Shown here: positions 6,098 through 6,477 of the stretch, piece by piece
Layout: the number at the start of each line of letters is the position of its first letter
Numbering within the stretch: the first letter of the stretch is position 1
Source of the DNA: Verrucomicrobiales bacterium
GTDB taxonomy: Bacteria > Verrucomicrobiota > Verrucomicrobiia > Verrucomicrobiales > Verrucomicrobiaceae
Direction of reading: 5' to 3'
Assembly: GCA_003506995.1 (NCBI GenBank)
Contig: DNXB01000480.1
Span: 1 to 6,477 of the forward strand
Length of the DNA: 6,477 nt
Translations under genes and position numbers: made by a program
Notes under the pieces: generated by a model
What the model was told of the DNA's origin: nothing
What the model saw: only the letters and a program-made list of their open reading frames with translations
Databases searched by the model: none

Positions 6098-6477
6098 ATG
6101 CTGAACAAAATGATTCATTGGGCACTCGCCAGCCGAGCGCTCATCATCGGCGTCTCGCTCATCCTTATGGTGATGGGTCTAAAGACGGCCACGGAACTGC
6201 CTGTGGAGGTCTTGCCTGACCTCACCAAGCCCACCGTCATCATTCTCACTGAATCACCCGGCCTTGCGCCGGAAGAAGTGGAAATGCGTGTCACACAGCC
6301 GTTGGAAAGCGCGCTCATGGGCGTGGCAGGACTCACTCGCCTGAGATCGAATTCGGACGTGTCGCTCTCGCTCGTCTATGCCGAATTCGGCTGGGACACA
6401 GACATCTACAAGGCTCGAATGCTCGTGCAGGAGCGTCTGCAAGGTGTGCGCGAGCAGTTGCCGGAGGGCGTGCAGCC
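6098..6477 (+). CDS. czcA: CzcA-like heavy-metal RND pump, N-terminal 126 residues (3' end outside window)
   Basis: Start of a second inner-membrane HME-RND cation pump, partner of the czcC and czcB genes just upstream. The translation begins MLNKMIHWALASRALIIGVS, with TM1 at about 11-28, and enters the first periplasmic loop: ELPVEVLPDLTKPTVIILTESPGLAPEEVE (33-62), VTQPLESALMGVAGLTRLRS (65-84), then EFGWDTDIYKARMLVQERL (95-113). These are standard CzcA N-terminal signatures, including PDLTKPTV and APEEVE. The segment FGWDTDIYKARMLVQERL recalls a different HME branch from the classical CzcA seen at the window start. The open frame runs to the window end with no stop; about 900 residues, including the TM4 metal/proton residues, are missing. 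AGGAGG precedes the start and the adaptor stop lies 3 bases upstream, so this is an operon. Confidence 0.94.
   Translation, partial: MLNKMIHWALASRALIIGVSLILMVMGLKTATELPVEVLPDLTKPTVIILTESPGLAPEEVEMRVTQPLESALMGVAGLTRLRSNSDVSLSLVYAEFGWDTDIYKARMLVQERLQGVREQLPEGVQ

Noticed and set aside
6349..6389. Direct repeat GAATTCGG in the second czcA
   Set aside because: Eight bases twice within 40 bases of coding sequence, in different codon contexts; likely chance.
1..6477. CRISPR arrays, tRNA/rRNA, insertion sequences or att sites
   Set aside because: No spaced direct repeats, terminal inverted repeats, transposase frames or RNA-gene signatures were seen; the only repeat is the coding His tract.

Overview
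The window reads as a Gram-negative heavy-metal resistance island, all on the + strand. It has inner-membrane RND pumps, a periplasmic adaptor and an outer-membrane channel. I lean towards Verrucomicrobiota or a PVC relative, but this is inference. The reasons are GC-rich coding sequence, mostly absent Shine-Dalgarno motifs, and an adaptor with a long His-containing tail ending in a membrane helix. No rRNA, tRNA or other phylogenetic marker is present.

Layout. Positions 1-1577 hold the C-terminal half of a CzcA-type RND pump (TM7, second periplasmic loop, TM8-12); the rest lies upstream of the window. A 195-base spacer follows, with no promoter I can defend and a short hairpin over the czcA stop codon. 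Positions 1773-2999 encode an RcnA-type nickel/cobalt exporter with an enlarged cytoplasmic loop: a very His-rich tract plus an extra domain of about 100 residues. After a short AT-rich gap, 3078-3524 encode a small exported or lipid-anchored Cys/His-rich protein that I cannot assign to a named family. Next comes a second RND system in czcC-czcB-czcA order: outer-membrane factor (3639-4889), adaptor (4919-6094) and the first 126 residues of another CzcA-like pump (6098 to the window end).

How the parts work together. RcnA would move Ni2+/Co2+ from cytoplasm to periplasm. The small Cys/His protein could bind or buffer metal there. The CzcCBA complex would expel divalent cations across the outer membrane. 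The metal is inferred from family membership (Co/Zn/Cd for Czc, Ni/Co for RcnA); the TM4 residues that would help decide it lie outside the window for both pumps. No metal-sensing regulator is encoded here.

The points most worth a second look are the adaptor, which lacks the usual alpha-hairpin and has a C-terminal membrane helix; the RcnA loop domain; the orphan Cys/His-rich protein; and a G7 tract followed by a perfect 9-bp hairpin just upstream of czcC. All large components belong to known families, so I do not claim a wholly new system.
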